Origin: Methylocystis rosea
GTDB taxonomy: Bacteria > Pseudomonadota > Alphaproteobacteria > Rhizobiales > Beijerinckiaceae
Reading direction: 5' to 3'
Assembly: GCF_003855495.1 (NCBI RefSeq)
Contig: NZ_CP034086.1
Location: 1,302,001-1,366,000 of the forward strand
DNA length: 64,000 nucleotides
Shown here: piece after piece, positions 8,398 to 17,840 of the stretch
Layout: each line of letters begins with the position of its first letter
How positions within the stretch are numbered: position 1 is the first letter of the stretch
The notes under the pieces: generated by a model
Told to the model about the DNA's origin: nothing
Database searches by the model: none
What the model saw: the letters and a program-made list of their open reading frames with translations, nothing else
Position numbers and translations under genes: made by a program

Positions 8398-8817
8398 ATG
8401 CTGAAACGCGTCTTCGTCACAGCCTCGCTCGCCATTGCCGCTTTCGCCCCGCTACCGGCCGGCGCCCAGAATGCCCAAACCGAAACCGTTGTGGTCGTGC
8501 CGCTCGAAAGGCTGCCGGTCTACGGTTCGGTGGTCTCCGCCTGGTACAAGCAGCCGGTCTATGATCCCAATGAAAAGAAGCTCGGCTCGATCGCGGACAT
8601 GCTGTTTTCCGCTGACGGCTCCATTAACGCCGTGATGCTGAACGTCGGCGGCTTTCTCGGGCTCGGCGTGAAGCATATTGCGATTCCCGTATCCGCGATC
8701 ACCATCACCCAGAAAAATAACAAGACCTGGCTGACGCTCAACACGACGAAGGACCTGCTGAAGAAGGCCCTCGCGTATAAGTTCGACAAAGCCACCGGTC
8801 TCTGGGACCCGATTTGA
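8398..8817 (+). CDS. Secreted PRC-barrel domain protein (second of three)
   Basis: A 139-residue paralogue of the gene before it, with signal peptide ending ...PLPAGA. It shares PVYDPNEKKLG, the INAVML.VGGFLGLG.KHIAIP block and KNNKTWLTLNTTKDLLKKA with the first copy almost residue for residue. The close match indicates tandem duplication. An unusual point is that this and the first copy start the mature region with the same VVP.E.LP.YGS.VSAWYK segment, absent from the third copy. Confidence 0.88.
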   Translation: MLKRVFVTASLAIAAFAPLPAGAQNAQTETVVVVPLERLPVYGSVVSAWYKQPVYDPNEKKLGSIADMLFSADGSINAVMLNVGGFLGLGVKHIAIPVSAITITQKNNKTWLTLNTTKDLLKKALAYKFDKATGLWDPI

Positions 8818-8967
8818 TCGGCTGAACTGTTCCAGACGCGCACGGCGGCCTGTCCTCCTGTCGGATATCTGCCGCGAAGCTTGGAACATCGGGTCTTCGA
8901 TGCTTGTTCTAGGCACACACACGAACGCCGTTCGCTGTGGCGCTAACAACATGCACCGGAGACAACC

Positions 8968-9456
8968 ATGCTCAAGTCCTACCTCCTCGCAGGCGCGCTT
9001 ATCGCGACGCTGTCAGGCGCGGCTTTGGCCGAGCAGATGAATCGCACGACTGACCGTCCCACCGGGGCGATGGACCGGTCAACGACCGGGACGATGGATC
9101 GTTCGACCACTGGGGCCGCCGGTCGTCCGGATTTCCTGACGACGCTTCCGCAGAATGCGCTGCTGGTCTCAAATATCCATGACCAGAACGTTTACGATCC
9201 GCAGGAGAACAAGATCGGCGAAGTGAAGGATCTCGTGCTGGATCGCGGCGGCAAAGTCACCGCGGCGATCATCTCAGTCGGCGGCTTCCTTGGCATGGGC
9301 GAAAAAGACATCGCCGTCGCCTTCAGCGATCTTCGCGCCACAGAGCGCAACAACAAATGGTGGCTGACGATCAACGCCACCAAGGACGAGCTGAAGAACG
9401 CAACGGGCTTCCGCTTCGACAAGAACAAGGGCCTTTGGACGCTCGGCAGCAAGTAA
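8968..9456 (+). CDS. Secreted PRC-barrel domain protein with MDRSTTG repeats (third of three)
   Basis: A 162-residue protein: signal peptide ending ...SGAALA, then a Thr/Arg/Asp-rich linker containing two tandem MDRSTTG units (about residues 32-47), then a PRC-barrel with NVYDPQENKIGEVKDLVL and IISVGGFLGMGEKDIAV. It is more diverged than the other two copies. The start has GGAGACAACC upstream. A stem-loop at 9476-9507 closes the cluster. Confidence 0.88.
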   Translation: MLKSYLLAGALIATLSGAALAEQMNRTTDRPTGAMDRSTTGTMDRSTTGAAGRPDFLTTLPQNALLVSNIHDQNVYDPQENKIGEVKDLVLDRGGKVTAAIISVGGFLGMGEKDIAVAFSDLRATERNNKWWLTINATKDELKNATGFRFDKNKGLWTLGSK

Positions 9457-9475
9457 CCGCCGCCGTCGACGCTCT

Positions 9476-9507
9476 AGCTAAGCCTCGCCGCGGTGCGGGG
9501 CTTAGCT
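9476..9507 (+). terminator. Stem-loop after the PRC-barrel cluster
   Basis: AGCTAAGCCTCGC (9476-9488) pairs with GCGGGGCTTAGCT (9495-9507) through 13 positions with one G-U pair; the loop is CGCGGT. There is no clear T-run, so it may be a weak or factor-assisted terminator, or a 3' stabilising hairpin. The rest of the gap to 9795 holds nothing I can support. Confidence 0.6.
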
Positions 9508-9795
9508 CACGAGTTCGCCGCCTGACTGGATTGTTGAGCCGTACCTTCGAAGGTTGGCGGAAGCATCATCGCAGAGACGCGCGCGAAGCCGACGCCGACA
9601 CCGTCGCTCGCAGGCAAATTGACCGGCCTAAAGGAGTGGCTTGGTCGCAAGATGATCATGCGAACCGCGCCACTGCTATTCTCAAGCAGGGGCGCCAGAT
9701 GCTAGCATGACGGCGGCGTCGACAGATGCGCATGCGGATCGTTTCGAGCCTTCATCCGGCGCGGTTGGCACGGGCCAATCATGCGCAACTAGCGC

Positions 9796-11301
9796 TCACA
9801 TACGCGCCGGCAGCTTGTCCTCGTCGGCAAGATTGGAGAAGCGGGTGACCTCAGCCTCGAAGGCGAGCTGCACCGTTCCCGTCGGACCGTGACGCTGCTT
9901 GCCGATGATCGCTTCGGCGCGGCCATGCGCGCGCTCCATCTCCGCCATCCATTGAATGTGTTCTTCGGTGCCTTCGCGCGGCTCGCGGTTACGAAGATAA
10001 TATTCTTCCCGATAGACGAAGATGACGACGTCGGCGTCCTGCTCGATCGAGCCTGACTCGCGCAGATCGGAAAGCTGCGGCCGCTTGTCGTCGCGGTTCT
10101 CGACCTGGCGTGAGAGCTGCGACAGCGCGATGATCGGCACATTGAGCTCTTTGGAAAGCGCCTTGAGGCCTGTCGTGATTTCGGTGAGTTCCTGCACGCG
10201 ATTTTCATTGCGGGATCGCGAACCGGCGAGCAGTTGGAGATAGTCCACGACGAGCAGGTCCAGGCCTTTCTGGCGTTTGAGGCGCCGCGCCCGCGCGGTG
10301 AGCTGCGCGATCGAGATGCCGCCGCTCTGATCGATGTAGAAGGGAATGCTCTGCATTTCCCGTGCGGCGTCGGCGATGCGCCGAAAATCGTCCTCATTGA
10401 TGTCGCCGCGGCGAATCTTATAGCTCGGCACGCCGGATTGCTCGGCGATGACGCGCGTCGCCAATTGTTCGGCCGACATTTCCAAAGAGAAGAAGCCGAC
10501 GATGCCGCCGTTGATCGTCTTATGCGTTCCGTCGGGCTCAGCGTCGAATTGATAGGCCCGCGCGACATTGAAGGCGATGTTCGTGGCGAGCGCGGTCTTG
10601 CCCATGCCCGGTCGCCCGGCGACGATGATGAGGTCGGATTTTTGCAGACCGCCCATCTTTTCATCGAGGTCGAGCAGGCCCGTGGCGACGCCGGACAAAT
10701 GCCCGTCGCGCATATAGGCGCTGCTCGCCATGTCGAGCGCCGTGGTGAGCGCTTCGGCAAATCGCTGAAAGCCGCCGTCATAGCGTCCCGTCTCGGCGAT
10801 CGAATAGAGCTGCCGTTCGGCTTCTTCGATCTGCGCGCGCGGCGGCGAATCGATCGGCGAATCATAGGCCGTGTTGACGATGTCCTGCCCGATGACGATG
10901 AGATCCCGGCGAACCGCGAGATCATGAACGGTGCGGCCATAGTCCTCGGCGTTGATGATCGTCGTCGCCTCGGCGGCAAGTCGGGCGAGATAGGCCTGGA
11001 TCGTCACGCCGGCGGGAAGCTCGATGTCGGCGAGGAACGTCTTCAGCGTTACGACGGTCGCGAGCTTGCCGGCGCGAATGAGCTGCGCCGCAAGTTCAAA
11101 GATGCGCCGGTGCAAGTCCTCGGAAAAATGCTCGGGCTTCAGGAAGTCCGAAACTCTGTCGAAAGCGTCATTGTTGACGAGAATCGCGCCGAGCAGCGCT
11201 TGCTCGGCCTCGATATTGTGCGGCGGCGCGCGATAGGCAGGCGCGTCCGGCTGCGCGACCTGAAACGCGCGCCGGCCCGCCAATTGTTCGATTGGTGGCA
11301 T
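9796..11301 (-). CDS. dnaB: Replicative DNA helicase DnaB
   Basis: The 501-residue protein has the DnaB layout. The N-terminal domain starts NIEAEQALLGAILVNNDAFD, a linker follows, and the RecA-type C-terminal ATPase has Walker A AGRPGMGKTALATN near residue 220, Walker B-like LDLLVVDYLQLL and the arginine-containing end IIGKQRHGPTGTVQLAFE. It unwinds DNA at the replication fork as a hexamer and loads DnaG. The rplI gene lies upstream on the same strand, the usual rplI-dnaB order. ATG at 11301 matches family length. Confidence 0.97.
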   Translation of the reverse strand: MPPIEQLAGRRAFQVAQPDAPAYRAPPHNIEAEQALLGAILVNNDAFDRVSDFLKPEHFSEDLHRRIFELAAQLIRAGKLATVVTLKTFLADIELPAGVTIQAYLARLAAEATTIINAEDYGRTVHDLAVRRDLIVIGQDIVNTAYDSPIDSPPRAQIEEAERQLYSIAETGRYDGGFQRFAEALTTALDMASSAYMRDGHLSGVATGLLDLDEKMGGLQKSDLIIVAGRPGMGKTALATNIAFNVARAYQFDAEPDGTHKTINGGIVGFFSLEMSAEQLATRVIAEQSGVPSYKIRRGDINEDDFRRIADAAREMQSIPFYIDQSGGISIAQLTARARRLKRQKGLDLLVVDYLQLLAGSRSRNENRVQELTEITTGLKALSKELNVPIIALSQLSRQVENRDDKRPQLSDLRESGSIEQDADVVIFVYREEYYLRNREPREGTEEHIQWMAEMERAHGRAEAIIGKQRHGPTGTVQLAFEAEVTRFSNLADEDKLPARM

Positions 11302-11511
11302 CGATGATCGGACTTGTTTGAGACTGTTCCGGGCTGCAAACGCGACGCGCGAGCCTGAGACGCCGTTAACAATACATTAACGCGTCGGCGCCGCCATAGG
11401 CTTTTGTCCGCCGCGGCGAGAAGCGAGTCTTATTCACACGGTGAAAAAAGATTCGCTCGGCGCGTGTCCGACTCCTCTTGCATTGAAAAGAGAATCAGAG
11501 ATCGGCCCGGG

Positions 11512-11542
11512 AAAACGAAACCGGCGGCCAAAAGGCCGCCGG
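11512..11542 (-). terminator. Terminator downstream of rplI
   Basis: CCGGCGGCC (11521-11529) and GGCCGCCGG (11534-11542) form a perfect 9-bp stem with a 4-base loop. Read on the minus strand the stem is followed by TTTCGTTTT. It lies 24 bp after the rplI stop, separating rplI from dnaB. Confidence 0.8.
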
Positions 11543-11565
11543 CGATGCGTTCGCATTACGGGAGA

Positions 11566-12129
11566 TTACATCTCGACGTCGCCGGCTTCTGCAAGAGCCG
11601 CACCGACTTCCAAGCCGAGATCGTCCATCGACGTCTCTTCCCGGATCGTAGCGCTTTCGCCACGCGCCTGCCGCTCAGCCTCTTCTTCCGAACGGGCAAC
11701 GTTGATCGTGATCTTCACATCGACTTCCGGATGCAGATGCACCGGCGTCTGATGAAGGCCGAGAGTCTTGATGGGGTGCACCAGGACGATCTGATCGCGA
11801 TTGACCGAGAAGCCGCCCGTGGTCGCCGCCTCGGCGATATCGCGCGCCGAAACCGAGCCATAGAGCTGGCCGCTCTCGCCCGCCTGGCGAATGATATTGA
11901 AGCTTTGTCCGTTGAGCTTTTCGGCGACGGCTTCGGCTTCTTTCTTAGCCTCGAGATTGCGCGCTTCAATCTGCGCCCGCTGCGTCTCGAAATGCTTCTT
12001 GTTGTTTTCCGTCGCTCGCAGCGCCTTGCCGCGCGCCAGCAGGAAATTGCGGGCGTAGCCGTCGCGCACGCGCACGGTCTCGCCCATCTGGCCGAGCTTG
12101 GCCACGCGTTCCAGCAGAATGACGTCCAT
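11566..12129 (-). CDS. rplI: 50S ribosomal protein L9
   Basis: The 187-residue protein begins [20 protein letters not shown] and [17 protein letters not shown], the L9 N-terminal RNA-binding domain, followed by the long connecting helix (about residues 42-75) and the C-terminal domain with [15 protein letters not shown] and [14 protein letters not shown]. The acidic C-terminal extension (about 35 residues) is common in alphaproteobacteria. It lies downstream of the DUF2232 gene, as usual, but rpsF and rpsR are not next to them here. Confidence 0.97.
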   Translation of the reverse strand: MDVILLERVAKLGQMGETVRVRDGYARNFLLARGKALRATENNKKHFETQRAQIEARNLEAKKEAEAVAEKLNGQSFNIIRQAGESGQLYGSVSARDIAEAATTGGFSVNRDQIVLVHPIKTLGLHQTPVHLHPEVDVKITINVARSEEEAERQARGESATIREETSMDDLGLEVGAALAEAGDVEM

Positions 12130-12181
12130 CTTTGCTACTTCTCCGAGATTGCGGGCTATGTCGAGAAAAACCGGGCGAAAG

Positions 12182-13207
12182 TCAATCCGGTTTTTGCATC
12201 GCGGTGGGCCCGGCGTCCGTCTTTCGGGCGCGATAGTTGAAGATCAGGTCGGCGACGCCGAGTGCGGCGAAAAACAGGAGGGGCCACCCCAAAAATCCGA
12301 GGGTGAAATAGATGACCGCCAGCACCAGAGCGCTCGAGCGCGAACCGCGCAGGTAGATATGCGCGACGGCGAGCCCTTGGAACGCAAGGAGCAATCCCAT
12401 GGTCGTCGCCAGCACCAGTCCAATCGCGCCGGCGAGGCCCTGGAAGAAGACCAGCGCGACTCCGCTCAGAAAAAGGCCGCCCACCGGCTTGGGCAGGCGG
12501 AATTCATTGGCGATGTCCGGCCAGGGGCGGCTGAGCAGCTTGGAAGCTTGCGCAATTCTTGCGGCGAGCCACAAATTGATAACGTGGATCAGCAGGCCAT
12601 AACCGGCAAGAAAGGCGGGGATAGCGCGCGCGACGGACCCTGAAAGCGTCGTCGGATCGATCTTATCGCCAAGGTCGCGCTCTTTCACCATCATGTCGAG
12701 CAGGATGAAAGCGCGCGCCCGGATCGGATTTAGCGCTTCGTCGAGCGATCCGAACGCGAGGGTGGCGACAATCAGCCAGAGAATGATCGCCGTCGCCAAA
12801 AAGGTCGCTGGCGCGAGCGCCGACCAGGCCGGCAGATAACGCGTCAGCCTGTTCCGGCCGCCGCGGGGCGCCCCGAGCGCCGCGTAGACAGCCGACCACG
12901 CCGGCGCAGCGATCAGCAGCGCATAGCCCATGCCGATCACCGGATGCGGCCAGAAAACCAGGATGATCGTGGCGAGGATTGCCGACGTCGCGCCGTGGAT
13001 CAGGCCAAAGGCGAAGGCGACGATCATAATCGGCAGGGGCGCCAGATGCGCCAAGAGGAGCCCGCCGACGCCGCCGCGCGCGACGACGGCGAAGATCACG
13101 GCCGCTGCGACGCCGCCGAGAATCGACACGGCGAAATTCGGCCAGGAGAGGGCGTTCTTGTCGGACAAGTCTGGGTTCCGCTGACGGCGCGTCGCGCATT
13201 GGCGCAT
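12182..13207 (-). CDS. DUF2232 family polytopic membrane protein
   Basis: A 341-residue hydrophobic protein with about eight predicted membrane segments, including [19 protein letters not shown] and [20 protein letters not shown]. It matches the alphaproteobacterial DUF2232 membrane protein that normally lies between rpsR and rplI; the function is unknown. The first ATG (13207) adds a charged leader [18 protein letters not shown]; a TTG at 13168 would start closer to the first helix, so the start is uncertain. The gene is divergent from copC, about 220 bp apart. Confidence 0.8.
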   Translation of the reverse strand: MRQCATRRQRNPDLSDKNALSWPNFAVSILGGVAAAVIFAVVARGGVGGLLLAHLAPLPIMIVAFAFGLIHGATSAILATIILVFWPHPVIGMGYALLIAAPAWSAVYAALGAPRGGRNRLTRYLPAWSALAPATFLATAIILWLIVATLAFGSLDEALNPIRARAFILLDMMVKERDLGDKIDPTTLSGSVARAIPAFLAGYGLLIHVINLWLAARIAQASKLLSRPWPDIANEFRLPKPVGGLFLSGVALVFFQGLAGAIGLVLATTMGLLLAFQGLAVAHIYLRGSRSSALVLAVIYFTLGFLGWPLLFFAALGVADLIFNYRARKTDAGPTAMQKPD

Positions 13208-13428
13208 GACGCGAAAGGCGCCGCCCGGCGGGGCCGTCGACGCTCATGGGTTTTAGGAGGTCGCAGCCCAAAGGGCAAGGCGGCGCAGCCGTTGGCAAAT
13301 TTCCGGCAAATTTCCTCTCGTCGCGCCGCGCTTCATGCGTGCGCCCGCGCTCGAACAAATCGCGCGTGGGAAAGTTAATTCTCCAGACATCGAGGCGGGC
13401 GGCGGTTTGCCGGTCAGGAGAAAGACAA

Positions 13429-13809
13429 ATGAAGCTGATCAGATACGCTTGGGCGGCGTTCCTCGCCGCCGGGCTGGGCTTGTGCTCTGCGACGGCCGGG
13501 CTGGCTCATCATCAATTCCTCGTCGAATCTTTCCCTGCCTCTAGACAGCGGGTCGTTAAGCCAGTGAGTCAGATTAAGCTGGTGTTTGAGGGGAAGGCCG
13601 ACGCCGTCATCTCAACGATAACGCTCAAGAGCAGAAATGGCATGGTGGTCGCCAAAGCGACCCAGAAACAAGCCTCTAAAGAGTTGATCCTCGACACGCC
13701 GGTTCTGCAGCCCGGACTTTATGAAGTCGACTATCGTGTGCTCGCGACGGATGGAACGATCGTGGAGGGCGCGTTTCCCTTCATCGTCGAGCCCTCCCTC
13801 TCCGCCTGA
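13429..13809 (+). CDS. CopC-like periplasmic copper resistance domain protein
   Basis: A 126-residue protein with strong ribosome site AGGAGAAA and a signal peptide ending ...SATAGLA. The mature part begins HHQFLVESFPASRQRVVKP, matching the CopC start (H..LV.S.PA), and ends with LQPGLYEVDYRVLATDGTIV and EGAFPFIVE, the CopC Ig-like C-terminus. CopC proteins bind Cu(II) through the N-terminal His and a D-x-H near the end. Here that motif reads D-G-T, so the second His is missing. No copD partner is adjacent. A role in copper handling is likely from the family but the metal site looks incomplete. Confidence 0.8.
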   Translation: MKLIRYAWAAFLAAGLGLCSATAGLAHHQFLVESFPASRQRVVKPVSQIKLVFEGKADAVISTITLKSRNGMVVAKATQKQASKELILDTPVLQPGLYEVDYRVLATDGTIVEGAFPFIVEPSLSA

Positions 13810-13846
13810 GCCCCGATCAAATGATTCCATGTGACCGGGACGCGCT

Positions 13847-16402
13847 CTAAGGCCGGCGCAGCTCCGGTCCGGGACGTCTGGAGAGCGCCCGCCAGGCGCC
13901 GGTGAGGCCGAGGGCGATGGTGACGACGAGAGTGGCGAGCGAGATCAGCGCCGTGGTCCAGGGCAGGAAAGCGAAATCGATCTTCATGAGGATCGTTGTC
14001 ATCGCGTAGGCGGCGGCGGATCCCGCGGCCACCGCGATCAGGGAGGCGGCGAGGCCGACCAGCCCGAATTCCAGAGCGTAGGCTGAGGCGAGCCAGAGGC
14101 GGGTCGCGCCGAGCGTCTTCAGCACCACCGAGTCATGCAGCCTCGCGCGCTGGCCGCTCGCGAGCGCGCTCGCAAGCGCCAGCACCGCCGTGACGATGGC
14201 GAGTCCGGCCGCGGCGCGCGCGGCCAGCGCCAACTGCCCGGCGATCTTGTCGATCGCGGCGAGCGCATCCTTGACCCGCACCGAAACGATGCTCGGAAAG
14301 CGTTTCGCCGCCTCGCGCGCGAGCCGCGCGTCTTTGGCGTCGCGGGCCGCCACAGATGGCGCGCCGTAAGCCACGGTGAAGAGTTCGGTGTAGGGCGCCC
14401 CGGCAAAAACATTGGGCGAAAACACCATGATGAAATTGATCGCGTAACTGCGCCAGTCCACCCGGCGCAGATTGGCGACCTTCGCCGTTATCTCCCTGCC
14501 GAGCACATTGACTCGAATCGAGTCGCCAACGGTCAGACCCAATCCTTCGGCGACCTTCTGCTCCAGCGATACGAGCGGCGGACCGACGTAATTCGCCGGC
14601 CACCATTCTCCTTCGGCGAGCGCGGAGTTCGCCGGAATTTTGGGGGAAAACGTCACGCCGCGGTCGCCCTCGAGCGCCCATTTAACGTCGTCCGCCACCG
14701 CGGTCTTGTCGATAGACGCGTCTTTCACGGCGACGATGCGGCCCCGCATCATCGGCACGTGTTCAATGCGGGCGCCGGGCGCCTCGGCAGAGAGGAAATC
14801 AACAAAAGCCTCAGTTTGCGCCTTCGGCACGTCGATGAAGAAGAAGTTGGGGATTTCTCCGGAGTCGGCCCGCGCCAACTCGTTGTGAATCGCGCCTTCC
14901 ACCAGCGCGAGCGAAATGAGCAGCGTTTGCGTCAGGCCGATGGAGATCATCAGCGCCGGCGTCAGGCTTTTCGGCCGCCAGATGTTGGCGAGCGCGAATC
15001 GCAGCCGCGCGTCACGCGAACGGGGAAAGCTGCGGGCCAGCCGCATGGCGACCCAGGCTGCGCCGCGCAGCAGGGCGAAGGCCGCGACAGCGGCGGCGAC
15101 ATAGGCCGCGCCGAGCTTCACGTCAAAGGACGTGGCCATTACGAGGGCCGCGAGCGCAATCGCCGCGGCCCCTGCGCCAGCGCGGTAGCGTGCGAGCGTC
15201 GCGCCCCGCTGGTCGTCGCGCAGCAGCGCCGCTACGGGAACTTCATGCGCGCGGCCCAGAGGAACGAGCGCAAAGATCAGGACGACGAGCAGCCCGTACA
15301 GAGCCCCATAGAGCGCGCCTTGCGCGTCGAGCGACGCCGATACGGGGAGATCGGCGAGATCGCGCAGCGCTTGCGCCGCGCCCCATGGAATCGCCGCGCC
15401 GACGACGAGTCCGAGCAGGATGGCCAAGGACGCCGCCGCTAAAACCTCAGCGAGGGCGATACGGAAGACCCGAGAGCCCTCGGCGCCGAGCGCCTTGAGA
15501 ATGGCGAATTGTGCGCGCTTGCGCTCGACAAAGCCCTGCACGGCGTTCGCGACGCCGGCGCCGCCGGCGACGAGGGCGGTGAGCGCGACGAGGGTGAGCA
15601 GCTGGGCGAACCGGTCGAGATTGCGTGAGAACTGCGGCGAGACGGCGTCCCGCGTGCGCGACTCCCATCCGGCTTGCGGAAAGGCGTTCGCGGCGGCGGC
15701 GGCGAACGCCTTGAGGTCGGCGTCGGCGCCCTCGCGGAGCGTGACGCGGATGACATGCCGCACGATCGACCCGGGCGTCGCCAGTTCCGCGCCTGAGAGC
15801 GCGGCGCGCGTCATCATGACGCGCGGTCCGAAGCCAATGCCGCCTGCGAGCTTGTCGGGTTCGCTGTGCAGTATTGCGCGCAGCGTGAAGCGCGAAACGC
15901 CGATCGTCACGGTTTCGCCAAGCTTGGCGTCGAGGCGTGCGAGCAGCATCGGATCGACCGCGACGCCCGGCAGCCCGTCTCGTATCTCCAGCGCCTCGGC
16001 CAACGCCATGTCGGGATCGAGCGCGACCGCGCCGAAAGTTGGGTAAGTCGCCGGATCAATGGCTTTGATCTCCACCAGCGCGGCCTCGCCGTCGTCGCGC
16101 CGGGCCATCGCCCGCATCAGCGAAATTTCGGAAAGGCGGCCGCGCGCCTCGAAGAAGGCGCGTTGCTCCGGGGAAAACTCCCGCGAGACGAGGCTGAAGG
16201 AGGCGTCGCCGCCCAGGATTGTTCGGCCCTCCCGCGCGAGCCCCTGCGCCAGGGAACGTGAAAGGCCGGACACGCCGGAGATCGCGGCGACGCCGATGAC
16301 GATGCAGGCGATGAAGACCCCAAACCCGCGGGGGTCGCCGAGCAGATCGCGCAGGGCGAAGCGCAAGGCGAAGGGCAGGGCGGGGAATCGTAACGCTCTC
16401 AT
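13847..16402 (-). CDS. ABC transporter permease, FtsX/MacB-like (YbbP type)
   Basis: An 851-residue membrane protein with an N-terminal helix (FALRFALRDLLGDPRGFGVF), a large periplasmic domain, then two FtsX-like three-helix units: around LVALTALVAGGAGVANAVQG and at the C-terminus (LALASALASGQRARLHDSVV followed by TLGATRLWL). The length and the two FtsX modules match YbbP-type permeases, thought to extract lipophilic compounds or to export them. It overlaps the ATPase gene by 4 bp and is clearly its partner. Confidence 0.9.
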   Translation of the reverse strand: MRALRFPALPFALRFALRDLLGDPRGFGVFIACIVIGVAAISGVSGLSRSLAQGLAREGRTILGGDASFSLVSREFSPEQRAFFEARGRLSEISLMRAMARRDDGEAALVEIKAIDPATYPTFGAVALDPDMALAEALEIRDGLPGVAVDPMLLARLDAKLGETVTIGVSRFTLRAILHSEPDKLAGGIGFGPRVMMTRAALSGAELATPGSIVRHVIRVTLREGADADLKAFAAAAANAFPQAGWESRTRDAVSPQFSRNLDRFAQLLTLVALTALVAGGAGVANAVQGFVERKRAQFAILKALGAEGSRVFRIALAEVLAAASLAILLGLVVGAAIPWGAAQALRDLADLPVSASLDAQGALYGALYGLLVVLIFALVPLGRAHEVPVAALLRDDQRGATLARYRAGAGAAAIALAALVMATSFDVKLGAAYVAAAVAAFALLRGAAWVAMRLARSFPRSRDARLRFALANIWRPKSLTPALMISIGLTQTLLISLALVEGAIHNELARADSGEIPNFFFIDVPKAQTEAFVDFLSAEAPGARIEHVPMMRGRIVAVKDASIDKTAVADDVKWALEGDRGVTFSPKIPANSALAEGEWWPANYVGPPLVSLEQKVAEGLGLTVGDSIRVNVLGREITAKVANLRRVDWRSYAINFIMVFSPNVFAGAPYTELFTVAYGAPSVAARDAKDARLAREAAKRFPSIVSVRVKDALAAIDKIAGQLALAARAAAGLAIVTAVLALASALASGQRARLHDSVVLKTLGATRLWLASAYALEFGLVGLAASLIAVAAGSAAAYAMTTILMKIDFAFLPWTTALISLATLVVTIALGLTGAWRALSRRPGPELRRP

Positions 16403-17088
16403 GACGCCGCCCGCTCGCTCGCCTCGATGCGGCCCGAGCGCAGCAGAACGCGTCGGCTGCAGCGGGCGGCGAGCGCCGCATCATGGGTGACGAGCACGAG
16501 CGTCGCGCCGCGGCGCCGTTGTTGTGCGAAAATAAGTTCAATCACGGCGGCCCCGGTTTCCGAATCGAGATTGCCCGTGGGCTCGTCCGCCGCGAGGATC
16601 AGCGGGTCGGGCGCGAGCGCCCGGGCGAGCGCCACCCTCTGCTGCTCGCCTCCCGAAAGCTGAGCCGGGTAGTGGGCCAGGCGCTCAGCGAGCCCGACCG
16701 CCGCAAGCTCGGCCTCGGCGAGCGCGAAAGCGTCTGATTTCCCGGCGAGTTCCAGTGGAATGGCGACATTCTCCAGCGCCGTCATGGTGGGGATCAACTG
16801 GAAAGACTGGAAAACGATCCCTATGTTTTCTCCGCGGAAACGCGCGAGCGCGTCTTCCGAAAGGGCGCCAAGATCGCGCCCGTCAATCCTGACGCTTCCG
16901 GCGTCGGGTCGCTCCAGTCCGGCGAGGGTCATGAGCAAAGTCGATTTGCCCGAGCCGGACGGTCCCAGAAGAGCGACGGTTTCGCCCTGGTGTACGCTCA
17001 GGCTGACGGTCTTGAGCACATGCACGCTGGCGGCGCCTTCGCCGAGCGTGAGATCGACGCCTTCAACTTCGATGACTTGTCGCAGCAC
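16399..17088 (-). CDS. ABC transporter ATP-binding protein (YbbA type)
   Basis: A 229-residue ATPase with Walker A LLGPSGSGKSTLL, Q-loop VFQSFQLIPTMTA, signature LSGGEQQRVALARALA, Walker B LILAADEPTGNLD and the switch His in LVTHDAALA. It pairs with the downstream FtsX-type permease through a 4-bp overlap. Start is GTG at 17088. The divergent esterase gene starts 11 bp away, the same tesA/ybbA/ybbP arrangement as in enterobacteria, which supports the assignment. Confidence 0.93.
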   Translation of the reverse strand: MLRQVIEVEGVDLTLGEGAASVHVLKTVSLSVHQGETVALLGPSGSGKSTLLMTLAGLERPDAGSVRIDGRDLGALSEDALARFRGENIGIVFQSFQLIPTMTALENVAIPLELAGKSDAFALAEAELAAVGLAERLAHYPAQLSGGEQQRVALARALAPDPLILAADEPTGNLDSETGAAVIELIFAQQRRRGATLVLVTHDAALAARCSRRVLLRSGRIEASERAAS

Positions 17089-17099
17089 GGAGCAAAACC

Positions 17100-17810
17100 T
17101 TGAATGATGCGCCGCATTCGACGCCCGCAGTCCAGTCGACTTATTGCGCTTTCCGCCGTTCTCTCCAAGCCGCGGCTCTCGCGTCCTTGGCCCTGTTGAC
17201 GATGGCGCTTACATCGGCGCGCGCCGAACCCGTGCGCATCCTGGCCTTTGGCGACAGCCTGACGGCGGGGCCCGGCATCGGCGCCGAAGACTCGCTTCCA
17301 GCGCAGCTCAAGAGACGCCTGAGCGACGACGGATATAATGTCGAGGTCGTCCAAGGGGGCGTTTCCGGCGACACGACGACGACCGGGCTCGCGCGCCTCG
17401 ACTATACGCTCGGCGCCGGACCATTCGACATCGCCGTCGTCGAACTTGGCGCCAATGACATGCTGAACGGGCATGATCCGAAGATCACGCGCGCCAATCT
17501 CGACCGGATTCTTGCGACGTTGAAGCAGAAAGGCGTTCGCCCGGTGCTGACGGCGATGGTCTCGAGCGCGAATCACGGGCAAGCTTACAAGAAGGAATTC
17601 GATTCGGTTTATCCGGATCTTGCCGCCAAACATGAGGCGCCGCTTGTGCCCTTTATCTTGGAAGGCGTCTGGGGCTCTCCCGCGCTCCTCATCTCGGACG
17701 GCATTCATCCCAACGCCGCTGGCGTGGCGAAGATCGTCAAAAAAATCGCACCCTATGTTGAAAGAACGCTCGTTTCCATGGGGGCGAGTAGGACCTCGCG
17801 CGCGCAATGA
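17100..17810 (+). CDS. tesA: TesA-type arylesterase / lysophospholipase (SGNH hydrolase)
   Basis: A 236-residue secreted hydrolase. The N-terminal signal region ends ...MALTSARA. Block I is ILAFGDSLTAG (nucleophile Ser), block II GGVSGDTTTTGL, block III VVELGANDML, and block V SDGIHPNAAG with the catalytic Asp and His. This family hydrolyses thioesters, aryl esters and lysophospholipids in the periplasm. The start is TTG at 17100, needed to include a full signal peptide. Divergent pairing with the ABC genes is conserved across proteobacteria. Confidence 0.9.
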   Translation: MNDAPHSTPAVQSTYCAFRRSLQAAALASLALLTMALTSARAEPVRILAFGDSLTAGPGIGAEDSLPAQLKRRLSDDGYNVEVVQGGVSGDTTTTGLARLDYTLGAGPFDIAVVELGANDMLNGHDPKITRANLDRILATLKQKGVRPVLTAMVSSANHGQAYKKEFDSVYPDLAAKHEAPLVPFILEGVWGSPALLISDGIHPNAAGVAKIVKKIAPYVERTLVSMGASRTSRAQ

Positions 17811-17840
17811 GGCTGCGCGATCCCGCTTGGGGAGGATGTC

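Noticed and set aside
13811..13850. A partial palindromic repeat after copC ending GCGCTCTAA
   Set aside because: Only one arm is visible, so it is not listed as a feature; it is mentioned with the complete element at 4858.
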